The translations under genes and the position numbers were made by a program. 64,000 bases of DNA. Origin: Cunninghamia lanceolata (taxonomy: Eukaryota > Streptophyta > Pinopsida > Cupressales > Cupressaceae). Location: assembly GCA_027924645.1 (NCBI GenBank), contig BSBN01000252.1, positions 1,860,001-1,924,000 of the forward strand, written 5' to 3'. Below the pieces are notes generated by a model. That model was not told the DNA's origin. It made no database searches and saw nothing but the letters and a program-made list of their open reading frames with translations. Positions 21,901 through 30,827 of this stretch are shown here, piece after piece. How positions within the stretch are numbered: position 1 is the stretch's first letter; every line of letters begins with the position of its first letter.

Positions 21901-24900
21901 TCAGCATCGCTGTCAAACACCTGCCAGTTCTGTATATTATCAGGGATGGTAGGTCTAGTTTTAAATTCTACTTCTGTGATCCCTCCTAATGTTAGATCAT
22001 CTCTCTTTAATGCAATGTTTGCTAAAAAGTCTGCCATGATGTTTTTAGACCTATCAACCCAGCTGATTGAAAAAGCATCAAATAATTCAACACTATCCCA
22101 AACTGCATTTCTATACTGTCTTAATCTTTTATTCTTAGATAAATATTTTTCTCTTATTTGGGAGATGACCAATTCAGAATCACCATAGACAGCTAACTTT
22201 TTTATTTTGTATTTGATGGCTATGTCTAGGCCAATGAGTAGGGCTTCATACTCAGCTACGTTATTGGTGCATTCAAATGTCAGTAAGAAAGAGTACTTGA
22301 ATGTTTTCCCTCCTGGTGAGATAAAAACTACTCCGGCCCCATTTCCTATCTTGCTGCATGCACCATCGAAATACATTTTCCACAAATCATTTTCTTTTTT
22401 CATAGATTCAGTGTGTATTGGGTCAGTGTTATGCAATTCTGGGGTAGTCTCTCCAACTTTGAAAACCCCTAAATCTGTGTCACAAAAGAAATTCACCTGA
22501 TGCCGGTCCATTCTTTCTATAATATTGTCATACCTTGGTTCTCTGCACAACTTGATTTCTTTGTCACCTACTGGTATGGTGGCATATGATAGATCTAATT
22601 GAACATTGCCTCCTGCCATTGCAGCCCACTGCCTTGATAACAGCATTCCATAATACGGTGGGATATCAACCACAGTGATGTCAATGTTATATGTTGCCTC
22701 AGGATATGAAGCAAGTTTTATTTCTACATCTTTCATAATACCAACTACTGGAATAGATCTGTTATCCATTGCATAACATTGGCCATACGTAGTATCAACC
22801 CACATCCCTAATTCTTTCATCACTGCTATAGGCATGATATTCATAGCAGCACCTGAATCAATCATACAATTCCTGACTATTCTGTTCTTGATTACTAGTG
22901 TAGTATAGAATGGATCTACCTGTGAGGGATTTTTTGTAAGTGTGTCACCAAGGTATACCTCAGGCATCTTAAAATTTTCTTGATGCACATTATTTGTTGT
23001 TTTTTCAAACCCTTTATGTTTTGGATTAGGTGTATCAGAAATCATCTTGACGACTGTACTCCTATATTTATCTATTTTCATCATCTCTAAGAGTGGGACT
23101 GATATCTTCACCTGAGACACTGCCTGTGCAATGTCAAAAGAAGGGGTTATGATTTGGTCATTCTTTTCTGTTTTTGTATTCTCTTTTTCTATATTTTCTT
23201 TCATTTTATTTTTATCCCCCTTTTCTGGTTCTTTAGGTGATGATTTTGTATTATTCCCCTTGTTATTCTGGTCTTTTATGAATACACTCCCAGGAGTTCC
23301 CTGCCCAGCATTTATTGTTCTATTCCTTAAGTTATAAGTGTTTCGAGCTTGAGCCACTGCAGCTACTGTGAGAGCTTCTTTTTCATCCTCAGTAGGTTTT
23401 CTCCATTGACCATATGGTTTATTGTCATGAATATCTTCCTGGTCTGAGAATACTTGCTGTTCTCCCATGTTAACATGATATTTTTGGTTCCCTACATCAT
23501 ACTCATACCCTTCTTCCTCTGAAGAAGAATAATCTTCTGTTACCACACATGGTGTATCCTGCATCATATTAATGGTGTGATTATCTCTATTATAGTTATA
23601 TAGCATTTCCTCTTGCTGTATTGATTTAGCTACCTCACAGTATTCAGGTGAATGTGGCAAGTTACATACAGAACACCAAGGTTTATTTTCTGCCATATGT
23701 GCCATGTTTCTCTTCAATGGATCAGGAGTATCCTTTCCATATGGCTGCTTTCTGTTGTTGTCAATAGGTCTTCCATCCTTCCAATTGGTATTGTAAGGCA
23801 TATCATGTAACCTAGGTCTATCCTGCCTATGCTGACCCTCTGGTTTAATCTGTTGAGCATTTGAATTCTGAAGACTCCTATGATTTTCCCTTTTACTGAC
23901 CATTCCTGCAGCTTTTCTATTATTTTCAATAGTTATGGCTATTTTCTGTGCTTCAGCCAACGTTGCAGGACACCGGTTTCTGAGTTCATATCCTGTTTTA
24001 GGGTCAAATGCCTTCATATAGATACTCAGTGCTGCCTGGTCAGATAACTTGGCTCCATGCGGTACCTTATTATGCAACTTGGAAAACTTCAGGTTGAAAT
24101 CGAATACTGATTCATTTTGATACTTCTGTATACTTATTAGTTCATGTAAGGCAAACTCAGGAGCGTATTGGTTACCATACTGATCCTTAAACTGGTTGTG
24201 GAAATCAGTCATTGAATTGATTGATGCATCGGGCAAGCTATTAAACCAATCTCTGGCATCTTCAGTGAGGGACATCATAAATAACCTCATCCTAATGTCT
24301 TCCCAGTCCATACCTATATCCTGTACAAAAGCATTAAAACTTCTGATATGATCTTCCGCAGATACTGCATTGTTTCCAGTAAACTTGGGAACCATGTTTC
24401 TCCAAGTACTATCCATAGGATATGGATATAACTGATATCCAGTTAAATCAAATTGACTGCATATATTAGCAAGGTTTTGGGGAGGAAAATTGAGATGTGG
24501 TGGATTGGGATAGTAATTATATCCACCTGGTGGCTGATGATATGCATATTGTTGATGTTGGTTCATATGGGGATTTATGTGTTGATTTTGTGGCCTATAA
24601 TATTGTTGACCAGGGGGTGGGTAATTATTTGCCACATGTAGGGATGCATTACTTATGGGAGGTGGTCTAGGGATTTGGGAAATAGTGTTCTGATGACTTC
24701 CAGAAGCATGTGAGTTTTGAGCACTATTTGTATTTTGTTGTGTATTCCTTGAAATATTCCCTCTATGCGGGGGTACATATTTGGGGGGAGCTATTTTGGC
24801 TTTATTTCTCCTCTGTTGAATTTCTTGCTGCAATAACTCCTTCTCCTCTTGTATTTTGTACCTTTCGAGTTCTTTCCTGAGCATGAGTATTTCCTTTTTC

Positions 24901-25418
24901 TCATCACTCATGTCTTGATTATTTATTTCCTGATATTCTGGATTGTCATTTATTCCCTGATTTGACAATTCATATCCTATCTCTTCTCCCTGGTCAAACG
25001 AGACCTTGAAATCATGTTCAGCCTGGTTCCTATCAATATCCCTCATGACCTTTGCATCATGATCCCGCTGTTCTTGAGGAGTGGGTCTGTACCTTGCCAA
25101 AATATCATCAGTTGCTCCACTGAGGTTCTCGTTTGAATCATGTAGAGGTGTGAATTTATTGTGAATTGCAATATTTTGTTCTGAATCATTCTCCTGGATA
25201 TCTAGATTATTGTCTTGGTGGGAATATTTTGGATTCATATTTCTTTTGGAGATGTTTCTAAGTGGTGGAGATGACTGCAAGTTTCTGCCTTCCATCTTGG
25301 ATCTCCTACCATCCATTTGAAATTTTTTGTTATGATTGTAACTAGAGTCGCCACCTATTGAATAGGAAAAGTTTGTATTTTTATCTGTAAGGTTCTTTGT
25401 CACCAGCAGAGTTACCAA
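18912..25418 (-). CDS. gag-pol: Gag-pol polyprotein, Tat-type Ty3/gypsy, with RNase H between protease and RT
   Basis: One 2168-codon frame encodes all proteins for reverse transcription and integration. In order: a Gln/Asn/Pro-rich N-terminus; gag core about 342-450 (VPKFTGNN...WFNSLP); a short zinc-knuckle variant CSVCNLPHSPEYC near 580 (CX2CX3HX4C, one residue shorter than usual); aspartic protease with DSGAAMN near 853; a complete RNase H about 1012-1135 with YFDGACS, NVAEYEALL, VYGDSEL and MADFLAN supplying the D-E-D-D residues; RT about 1313-1530 with YQDD near 1464; a second RNase H-like region from about 1605 whose usual TDAS is SFAS and which lacks the other Asp residues; integrase with HHCC zinc finger about 1811-1858 and D, D, E near 1885, 1944 and 1980. 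No chromodomain is visible at the C-terminus. The start is uncertain: Met1 lies 65 bp after the PBS, and Met35 is an alternative. No stop separates gag from pol. Confidence 0.95.
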   Translation of the reverse strand: MVTLLVTKNLTDKNTNFSYSIGGDSSYNHNKKFQMDGRRSKMEGRNLQSSPPLRNISKRNMNPKYSHQDNNLDIQENDSEQNIAIHNKFTPLHDSNENLSGATDDILARYRPTPQEQRDHDAKVMRDIDRNQAEHDFKVSFDQGEEIGYELSNQGINDNPEYQEINNQDMSDEKKEILMLRKELERYKIQEEKELLQQEIQQRRNKAKIAPPKYVPPHRGNISRNTQQNTNSAQNSHASGSHQNTISQIPRPPPISNASLHVANNYPPPGQQYYRPQNQHINPHMNQHQQYAYHQPPGGYNYYPNPPHLNFPPQNLANICSQFDLTGYQLYPYPMDSTWRNMVPKFTGNNAVSAEDHIRSFNAFVQDIGMDWEDIRMRLFMMSLTEDARDWFNSLPDASINSMTDFHNQFKDQYGNQYAPEFALHELISIQKYQNESVFDFNLKFSKLHNKVPHGAKLSDQAALSIYMKAFDPKTGYELRNRCPATLAEAQKIAITIENNRKAAGMVSKRENHRSLQNSNAQQIKPEGQHRQDRPRLHDMPYNTNWKDGRPIDNNRKQPYGKDTPDPLKRNMAHMAENKPWCSVCNLPHSPEYCEVAKSIQQEEMLYNYNRDNHTINMMQDTPCVVTEDYSSSEEEGYEYDVGNQKYHVNMGEQQVFSDQEDIHDNKPYGQWRKPTEDEKEALTVAAVAQARNTYNLRNRTINAGQGTPGSVFIKDQNNKGNNTKSSPKEPEKGDKNKMKENIEKENTKTEKNDQIITPSFDIAQAVSQVKISVPLLEMMKIDKYRSTVVKMISDTPNPKHKGFEKTTNNVHQENFKMPEVYLGDTLTKNPSQVDPFYTTLVIKNRIVRNCMIDSGAAMNIMPIAVMKELGMWVDTTYGQCYAMDNRSIPVVGIMKDVEIKLASYPEATYNIDITVVDIPPYYGMLLSRQWAAMAGGNVQLDLSYATIPVGDKEIKLCREPRYDNIIERMDRHQVNFFCDTDLGVFKVGETTPELHNTDPIHTESMKKENDLWKMYFDGACSKIGNGAGVVFISPGGKTFKYSFLLTFECTNNVAEYEALLIGLDIAIKYKIKKLAVYGDSELVISQIREKYLSKNKRLRQYRNAVWDSVELFDAFSISWVDRSKNIMADFLANIALKRDDLTLGGITEVEFKTRPTIPDNIQNWQVFDSDADIINFLHCADYYENQEIDFSAFVEKHDGKETLFGQEVVQLKTNKIPKGLIALEKAFDGHDRYKKKETPVIPENLEEVNLGTQTTPKNVYIGRNLDQKIRSRIINLLRKYRHVFAWSYDDLKAYREDLFQHEIPLKPDAKPFRQKQRPINPTLAPKMLEELTKLRDGAIIKPIRHSSWVSNLVPVRKKNGDIRLCVDFRNLNKSSLKDNYPLPNMEAILQKVTGCELLSMMDGFSGYNQVKVKESEQFKTAFTTPWGTYVYLRMPFGLTNAGATFQRAMDVAFAELINKIMIVYQDDLTAYSKRAEDHCTHLEQIFVKALEYGISLNPKKCQFAVTEGKLLGHIVSKEGVKIDPERVEAIDQVPIPKNVKAIQSFFGQINFVRRFIPNFAEIVCPISRMLKKNSDMKWTTEAMEAFGNIKEAIKQAPVLISPDFGKPFQLFSFASYHTVAAVLLQKNNDGYEQPISFFSKSLQNAELKYDIIEKQAYALVKAVKNFRPYLVGAKIIAYVPNAAVKDVLIQTEVTGRRCRWINRIQEFNIEIQITKLVRGQGLAKLMTENNLEASHICNIDASTSIEHTPWYTDIVYYLTHMKSPEGYDDNKRRTLKLQASKYVLIGGDLYWKNRDGVLLLCLDEYQSKHIMKELHEGMCGGHFSAKTTAHKILRAGYYWPKVFNDSYQYTRKCEACQKFSGKLKYHGALPLKPMQVEAPFYQWGIDFIGEISEKSSGGHRWILVATDYFTKWVEAIPTRQATSKVVINFLMDNIICRFGTPVRLITDNGMCFRSDEFKGFCSTYGITVSYAAPYHPQANGQAESSNKSLLKIIKRMLDRNKKAWDSKLRMAVWADRITIKRAIGRSPYELVYGTQARLPLENLIPIYKFILQEDLNIPEPMEERLEQLAELDEARRMAQKQNIKLQSQVKYLFDKKAKERKFEINDLVLMWNARCQGKGKHGKFEALWLGPFVITGKGGDDSYYVQNMSGEEQELPVHGQYLKQFFS

Positions 25419-25479
25419 AAAGAAATTTTAAGTGACTCTATGAAAGAAAGGACTAAATTCTAAGGTCTTTTTACTAAGT

Positions 25480-25497
25480 TCCCCAGTAGAGTCGCCA
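25480..25497 (-). other. Primer binding site, tRNA-Arg type
   Basis: Three bases inside the 5' LTR border the minus strand reads TGGCGACTCTACTGGGGA. This is close to the TGGCGACTCCACTGGGGA-type sites complementary to a tRNA-Arg 3' end known from Ogre/Tat elements. It fixes the orientation of the element and shows which LTR is the 5' one. Confidence 0.85.
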
Positions 25498-26472
25498 ATT
25501 TGTTAGGTCTCAAAAATGCAAGTTACTAATCCTAAGAGGATGCCAGGCTCTATATTTGGATTTGGAACGTTTTTGAACTAACTTGACGAAATCAACCTTC
25601 AAGGTTTGATGATTTTCTACACTTTAGGTCCTGCTACACCTAGGCGGGTGAACCTTAAAATATTAAAGCAGTCTGAATGTGGATGAATGGACTAACTAGG
25701 TCTATCTATAATGGCATAGGATGTATGATAGATGACAAAGCTGACTAATTAATTCTATATGTAATGTTTAATAAGTGATTTGCAGAAATTATATAAGCAA
25801 TATCAAAAGGTTTTAATTAATGAGTTGAGTGAGACCAGTGCCTTGTTGGGTAACAGAGTCAATTTGAAGGACTAAGAACAGTAGTTTCTAAATGGTAATA
25901 ATTCTAGATATTTGGCACAGTTCTGGTTTATAGCTTGTATAAACGTGCAAATAAATGACTGACAGACTCTTCTTGATAATCCAACCAAATAAAATCAGAG
26001 ATCTTATAATTCACCAGAAGGTACTTTAATCCTCACTTGAAGGAACCAAATGAAATGAAAAGACAAGATTACAGATAATATTTTACTGGAGACAGTGTGT
26101 CAATCCTAATTATATGGCTCTACTTAGTAATCCCAACTTACTACTTCCAGGTTACTGTGAATAAATCAGAAGGGTTTAATTCCTTAGGATGGATACCAAC
26201 CGAATTGATCACACAGATACAGCGAATGTGTATTGACAGATTAAATGTATACTTGATAGTTTAATCTGAATAACAGGGAAATGCAGAAATGGAGACAGCC
26301 ACACAATTGAATAATTTCAACAAATAACTGATACCCAAATGGAAATACTGAATCAGAGAACTTCAAATTTCTTCTTTAAAATAAAATATGCAACATGATC
26401 ATTCTGGAATATTATGTATATGTATATCTAAATATCTTCTACTGCTGATCTTTCAGCATAGATTGTTTGGAC

Positions 26473-26480
26473 TTATATAG
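26473..26480 (-). promoter_or_regulatory. Probable LTR TATA box (5' LTR copy)
   Basis: CTATATAA on the minus strand lies about 75 bp after the ORF stop. It is the best candidate core promoter for genomic RNA, giving R/U5 of about 0.94 kb. No equally good TATA box was noted between the ORF and the primer binding site. Confidence 0.55.
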
Positions 26481-26554
26481 ATATCTTCAAGAAGAGATAC
26501 AACTCTTCAATAAGTCTCTTGAGATTTTAACAAACAATAATTACATAATCTTAA

Positions 26555-29539
26555 CTAGGCTCTGTTTAGCCATAAATAGACTTTTGTTAGATGATCCAAG
26601 TACTCCTGCGCACGGTGAGAATCAGTAAGCTCGACTGCACTCCTGGTGATTATATCGAGGGTGATCATTTCCTCCAGTTGCTTGCAAACTTCTGTAGATA
26701 CAGAGGCTTTATCTTTTAGGGCTCCTGTGGCTTTGTGTAATATAACTTGACAATCAATAGTCCACTCTTCTTTGCTCTTTACCTCTCCATTATCTTTGAA
26801 TATTCTGGGCACCCCTGCGTCTGATGCATCAGTCCCTTCCTTAGCATCAGCTTTGAGTTTATCATAAAAATTCTGGTGCCTTTTGAGTAATGCTCTTGCC
26901 TCAGAGACATCTGTGCTATCAGGGGTACCTCTGTTTTGCAACTCGATCACCTTTTCTTGTATCCTCTGATCAAGCCTCTCATGTTCTTTGACTGCTTTAT
27001 GATTTTCCGAGTAGTTATCCCAAAACTGGTTTAACCACCGTACCATGTTTGCATACCTGCTCTGCAGTATTGTAACAAATGCATCTATTTGAATTTGTTT
27101 GGCTTGATCATGGGATATCTCTTGACTACTTTGTGAGCTTTCACCTTGAGTTATTCTCTTCGTGGATTGCCCAAAGGTGCTCTTAACAGCATCCTTCAAG
27201 TAGTCATTCTCCTTTGTTAATCTTTCACAATTCAGCTTGTAGGCATCCCTTTCCTTGATTAACATCTGAGCTTGTGCTTTATTCAATTTTGCAACATTGA
27301 TACCAATGTCTGCAGTAATTATGGGGTCAGTCTCACCTGCTCTAAAAGTCATAACATGGCCAAAAGTTTTCTCAGTGTCTATTATGGCCGTCTTCTTATG
27401 GGGAGGATACAATGCCCATATCATTAAAGAATTTTCATCATTGTTGTATCTTGTTCCCATATAGACTTCATTAACTCCTTCTGGAGTAAGCTTATACTTA
27501 TCATCAGCATTATTCAAAAAACTATCAAAAACCAGAGCAGAATTTAGATCTAAGCCGGGAAAAATCATAACCCCCGCATCTTTAAGCAGCTGTCTGCCTC
27601 TGCTTGGTGTCATGTCCTGCATTTCCTTGTCCACTGTCTCCTTTAACATCTCCAATAACTGTTTTTCATTGTCAGCAGAAACATTATCTACTGACTCTCT
27701 AATTTCCTTTCCCTTGTATTTATACAGGAATGATTTAAATTCCTTTGAATGAATGAATGTATCATCTGACACAAAAGAATCATAAGCCTTTTGGCGTGGA
27801 TCTTCATCAGCAGATCCCTCCTCATCATGTATCACAACTGGAGGCTGATATTGTTGCATTTTTCTTTTAGACATTTCTGTTGTCTTATCTTGTGGCTGTT
27901 CAGTCAATTCTTCCTCTTCAGACGATACCACTTCAACTTCTGCCAACTGCTTTTTCTTTTCATTCAAATCTCTGTTATATTTCTCCACTACCAGATCGAC
28001 TTCAGCCTCTTCCAAATTTCTAATAACATCATCATGTGGATAATGTATGTGCATGTATCCACTGAGATTTTGTTTTCTTCTTGCATAGTCAATGAAACCC
28101 TCAGGGTCAAACCCTTTCCTCACCTCAGCAGTCACCATGTTATAATGCATTAGTTTATCCAAAATGAGATTATACCCTTCTTTTGAAACCACAGTAAAAT
28201 CTCCAAAACACAAAGTACTAGGCATGAATGATTGTTTATCATGCGAACTTAGATGCATGACATTGGAACAATGCATTTGCCTAATTATTTCCAGATATGC
28301 AATCCTGTCAGGGACAGTTTTAGGCAATATAAAGGGGGCATCCTCAAAACCATACACTCTGATCATGGTAGCGTCCTCAAAACAATACCAGTCTCCCCAA
28401 TTATGAGTGACAGCAGGGGGGCCACCAAAATCTTTTGGCCTGAGGAATCTTTTTATTTCATCTGAAATTGAATATTCACAGGGGTGGTTGAAATACCTAT
28501 ACAGCACTTTAACACAATGCTCCTCAAATTGAGCATAGCTGGAGTTAGCATACCTGCTATCCCAGATTCTGGTCCACATTTGTACAGGTATCTTCTCCCC
28601 TTTCTTACCTGCAGCAACAACTTGAAGCTCATTTGGCCACAATCCTACTTCCTGGCCGTAGTATAAGACCATATGCATGAGCATCGAGTAATGCTCAAAA
28701 GAGCATGCTGGAGCATTGTTTTTCATTGCAGATAGACCAGAGTCTATTCTAGTAGCAACATAGGAGGCATAATCAAACTGTCTGGCATTGTGACATTGAA
28801 TATCAGAGGTTATGACCATTAGAGGAATAGCCATAAACTCAGGGACCTCTGAGCCAAGGACTTGACCTACAGAATAGTAAGTATATTGAATGTATGGTTC
28901 AAAAATGGATACATGAAAGGGAGGGCCATCATTCTCAGTCAAGGGTATCACTTCTCCTTCGATCCTGGGTCTATGAATGGGTAACCTCCATCCATTGTAG
29001 GTTGTATCCATTCTCCAGTATTCTTTATCCAAGTCTTCATAGACAACAGGGACAGTGCACAAATCATCCAAATCATACACCTCACAAATAGCATTTTTTG
29101 ATAGGTGTATAATTGGTTTTCCCTGAGGGTTGCAGATAGCCTTCAGGCCTGAATTGTAATGCCTGGCTAATAGTTGCAGGAGTTCTACATTCAAGAATAC
29201 ATTAGGTACAACCAGTTTGCCTAAATTCATGTGCCATGGGTTTGACACAGGGGCATTTCTAAATCTTCTGTTGTAATGAAACCTGAAGAGTTCATATCCC
29301 CTAATTGGGGTCCAAATATCTCCCAGGCGCTTATGTTTGTCTTCTAATTTTTCTACTTCTGCCCTGAGTTGGGCAGACCTCCTGGCCTTGGGAGCTGACC
29401 CAGGCAACTGATCAATCAAGTCCTGATTTAGTTTCCTGTCTTTCACTTTTTCTTCAGGGGTTTGATCAGTTTTTTGCTTCTTTGGTTTACTGGTTTCTCC
29501 TTGTGATTTTCTTCCTTTTCCTTTCCCCGAAGTTTCCAT
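26555..29539 (-). CDS. LTR-embedded 994-residue protein of unknown function (5' LTR copy)
   Basis: The second copy of the LTR ORF, identical to the other except for one residue (Ala in place of Val in the DASD(V/A)GVPRIF segment); another difference (29366) is synonymous. Because it lies upstream of the putative TATA box, this copy would not be in RNA started at that box. It could be expressed only from a promoter in the 1.28 kb upstream of it, which holds the CCGAT array. Reverse transcription copies the 3' U3 into both LTRs, so both copies derive from one template and their near identity reflects age, not selection. Selection must instead be judged against members B and C. Confidence 0.85.
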   Translation of the reverse strand: METSGKGKGRKSQGETSKPKKQKTDQTPEEKVKDRKLNQDLIDQLPGSAPKARRSAQLRAEVEKLEDKHKRLGDIWTPIRGYELFRFHYNRRFRNAPVSNPWHMNLGKLVVPNVFLNVELLQLLARHYNSGLKAICNPQGKPIIHLSKNAICEVYDLDDLCTVPVVYEDLDKEYWRMDTTYNGWRLPIHRPRIEGEVIPLTENDGPPFHVSIFEPYIQYTYYSVGQVLGSEVPEFMAIPLMVITSDIQCHNARQFDYASYVATRIDSGLSAMKNNAPACSFEHYSMLMHMVLYYGQEVGLWPNELQVVAAGKKGEKIPVQMWTRIWDSRYANSSYAQFEEHCVKVLYRYFNHPCEYSISDEIKRFLRPKDFGGPPAVTHNWGDWYCFEDATMIRVYGFEDAPFILPKTVPDRIAYLEIIRQMHCSNVMHLSSHDKQSFMPSTLCFGDFTVVSKEGYNLILDKLMHYNMVTAEVRKGFDPEGFIDYARRKQNLSGYMHIHYPHDDVIRNLEEAEVDLVVEKYNRDLNEKKKQLAEVEVVSSEEEELTEQPQDKTTEMSKRKMQQYQPPVVIHDEEGSADEDPRQKAYDSFVSDDTFIHSKEFKSFLYKYKGKEIRESVDNVSADNEKQLLEMLKETVDKEMQDMTPSRGRQLLKDAGVMIFPGLDLNSALVFDSFLNNADDKYKLTPEGVNEVYMGTRYNNDENSLMIWALYPPHKKTAIIDTEKTFGHVMTFRAGETDPIITADIGINVAKLNKAQAQMLIKERDAYKLNCERLTKENDYLKDAVKSTFGQSTKRITQGESSQSSQEISHDQAKQIQIDAFVTILQSRYANMVRWLNQFWDNYSENHKAVKEHERLDQRIQEKVIELQNRGTPDSTDVSEARALLKRHQNFYDKLKADAKEGTDASDAGVPRIFKDNGEVKSKEEWTIDCQVILHKATGALKDKASVSTEVCKQLEEMITLDIITRSAVELTDSHRAQEYLDHLTKVYLWLNRA

Positions 29540-29667
29540 TTGTTTTGAAAAAATTTGGCAGGAAATTCAAATACAGGTAATATAGTGGTTTGTGTATGTG
29601 TACTTGTCGCTCGATGACTGGAATTGGAAACCTTTGCTTTTGCCCTGAGAATTCTTCTGTATTCTGC

Positions 29668-30668
29668 TATCGGACGGTTTTTTGCAATTATAATGATCGT
29701 ATGAACTTTGTAGCCGTTTTGTATTAATTATCTGATCAATTCAATGTTCATCGCTGTGAAGTGTCACATCGCCATAACTCTTCCTATCGGCGTGCCTTTT
29801 TGAAATGTCTGAACGACCTCAACCCTTTTTTATGGCGCGGACGGTCAATCGGCGTAACCCCTCAATTGTATCCCCGATGCCATGTAGTATCATATTTCAA
29901 GTGGGTGTGACCATCGGCATGATTTCCTTCATCGCCAAGAGTTTTAGATCTCTCCGCGATATGGCAAGTCCCACCGATATACTTTGCTTATCGGGAAGAT
30001 TGAGACCATCGGGATACTAAAATTATGTCTCCCCGATCTTTATTGTCTTACCGATAGTCTGTTTGTGTATGAACTTTTATCTTTATCGGAATGACATTCT
30101 CTATCGGGATAACTTTCTCAAGATACCCCGATCGAAATCATCTCCCCGATGCCCTTTATCACATCCTTCATCGGGCAAAGCTTAGTAATGTCCCACCGAT
30201 ATCTTTTGATCGCCGTGACTTATGAATCGGCAAGACTTGCTTCTTTTGTTCCGATGTGTCAAGCTATCCCGATGAAGATGCATCGCTGTGAGTCTCGCCG
30301 ATAACTTTCTTATCGCCAGGACTTTTGATCGTCGGAGACTCACTTGTTTTCTATTCCGATGGTTCATTTCTCACCGATGACTATTGCTTTGTTAGCCTCG
30401 CATGCTGTTCGGTGAAACTCTTGCCGAAAGTGCTTCATCGGTATGATATATATCGTCGGGGCAACTTCTAAAAGATCATCCGATAGATATTTGTCATACC
30501 GATCGGCATGACCACTTGCCTTTCTTGCCGATGTAGAGTCATCGGTGTTGCTTACTCCATCGGTGAGCTCCATGATTCTTCTTCCGATCTCCATTTTTAC
30601 GCCGATGGTTGTTTTCAAACAATTCGCTGTGTATCGGTGTAAGCCACACGACCTTATGCCGATGGATT
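29668..30668. promoter_or_regulatory. U3 array of CCGAT/ATCGG motifs (5' LTR)
   Basis: The same motif array as in the 3' LTR, offset by 12148 bp, with no difference noted inside it. It lies directly upstream of the 5' LTR copy of the ORF. If this DNA binds a host or element-encoded factor, two such arrays 12 kb apart frame the element. Confidence 0.6.
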
Positions 30669-30822
30669 GATTTTGATGATTTTTTTACACTGTTCATCCC
30701 TAGACTTTTTATGAGATACAAAAATTTTATATTGTGGTCCTTTTGGGATATTCCTTTAGGGTTTATTCAAATATGATGGAATAAGGGAATAGTAAAATTT
30801 TGAAAATTTTACTGTGCTAACA

Positions 30823-30827
30823 GATTC
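30823..30827. other. Target site duplication GATTC (right)
   Basis: An exact copy of 13348-13352 lies just after the outer CTAACA terminus. The interrupted satellite unit continues in phase from here (gattcttagaat matches the corresponding site of other units). Confidence 0.95.

Larger units (their letters stand above)
13353..30822 (-). mobile_element. Complete Tat-lineage Ty3/gypsy LTR retrotransposon, 17.47 kb, LTRs each carrying a 994-codon ORF
   Basis: The element reads on the minus strand: 5' LTR (30822-25501), a tRNA-Arg-type primer binding site, one 2168-codon gag-pol frame (25418-18912), a 237-bp non-coding stretch, and the 3' LTR (18674-13353). Both LTRs are 5322 bp, begin TGTTAG and end CTAACA, and are flanked by GATTC duplications. 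I found only four differences between the LTRs (13726/25874, 14669/26817, 17218/29366, 17456/29604), all transitions, so insertion was very recent. All large frames are open, so the copy is potentially autonomous. The extra RNase H and the tRNA-Arg-type PBS point to the Tat group, which includes Ogre and Retand. No clear polypurine tract is seen next to the 3' LTR. Confidence 0.93.
25501..30822 (-). repeat. 5' LTR of the Tat-type element
   Basis: This is 5322 bp, colinear with the 3' LTR at an offset of 12148 bp, with only four substitutions noted. It has TG...CA ends, the same upstream motif array, an intact 994-codon ORF and a TATA box. At 5.3 kb it is much longer than usual LTRs, and about 56 percent of it is coding sequence. 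Confidence 0.95.

Noticed and set aside
26555..29539. LTR ORF as a host gene captured by chance
   Set aside because: Homologous ORFs in a second LTR family and at 6-10 kb argue for a long-standing element gene; a single recent capture would not give diverged copies. Not fully excluded for the distant origin.
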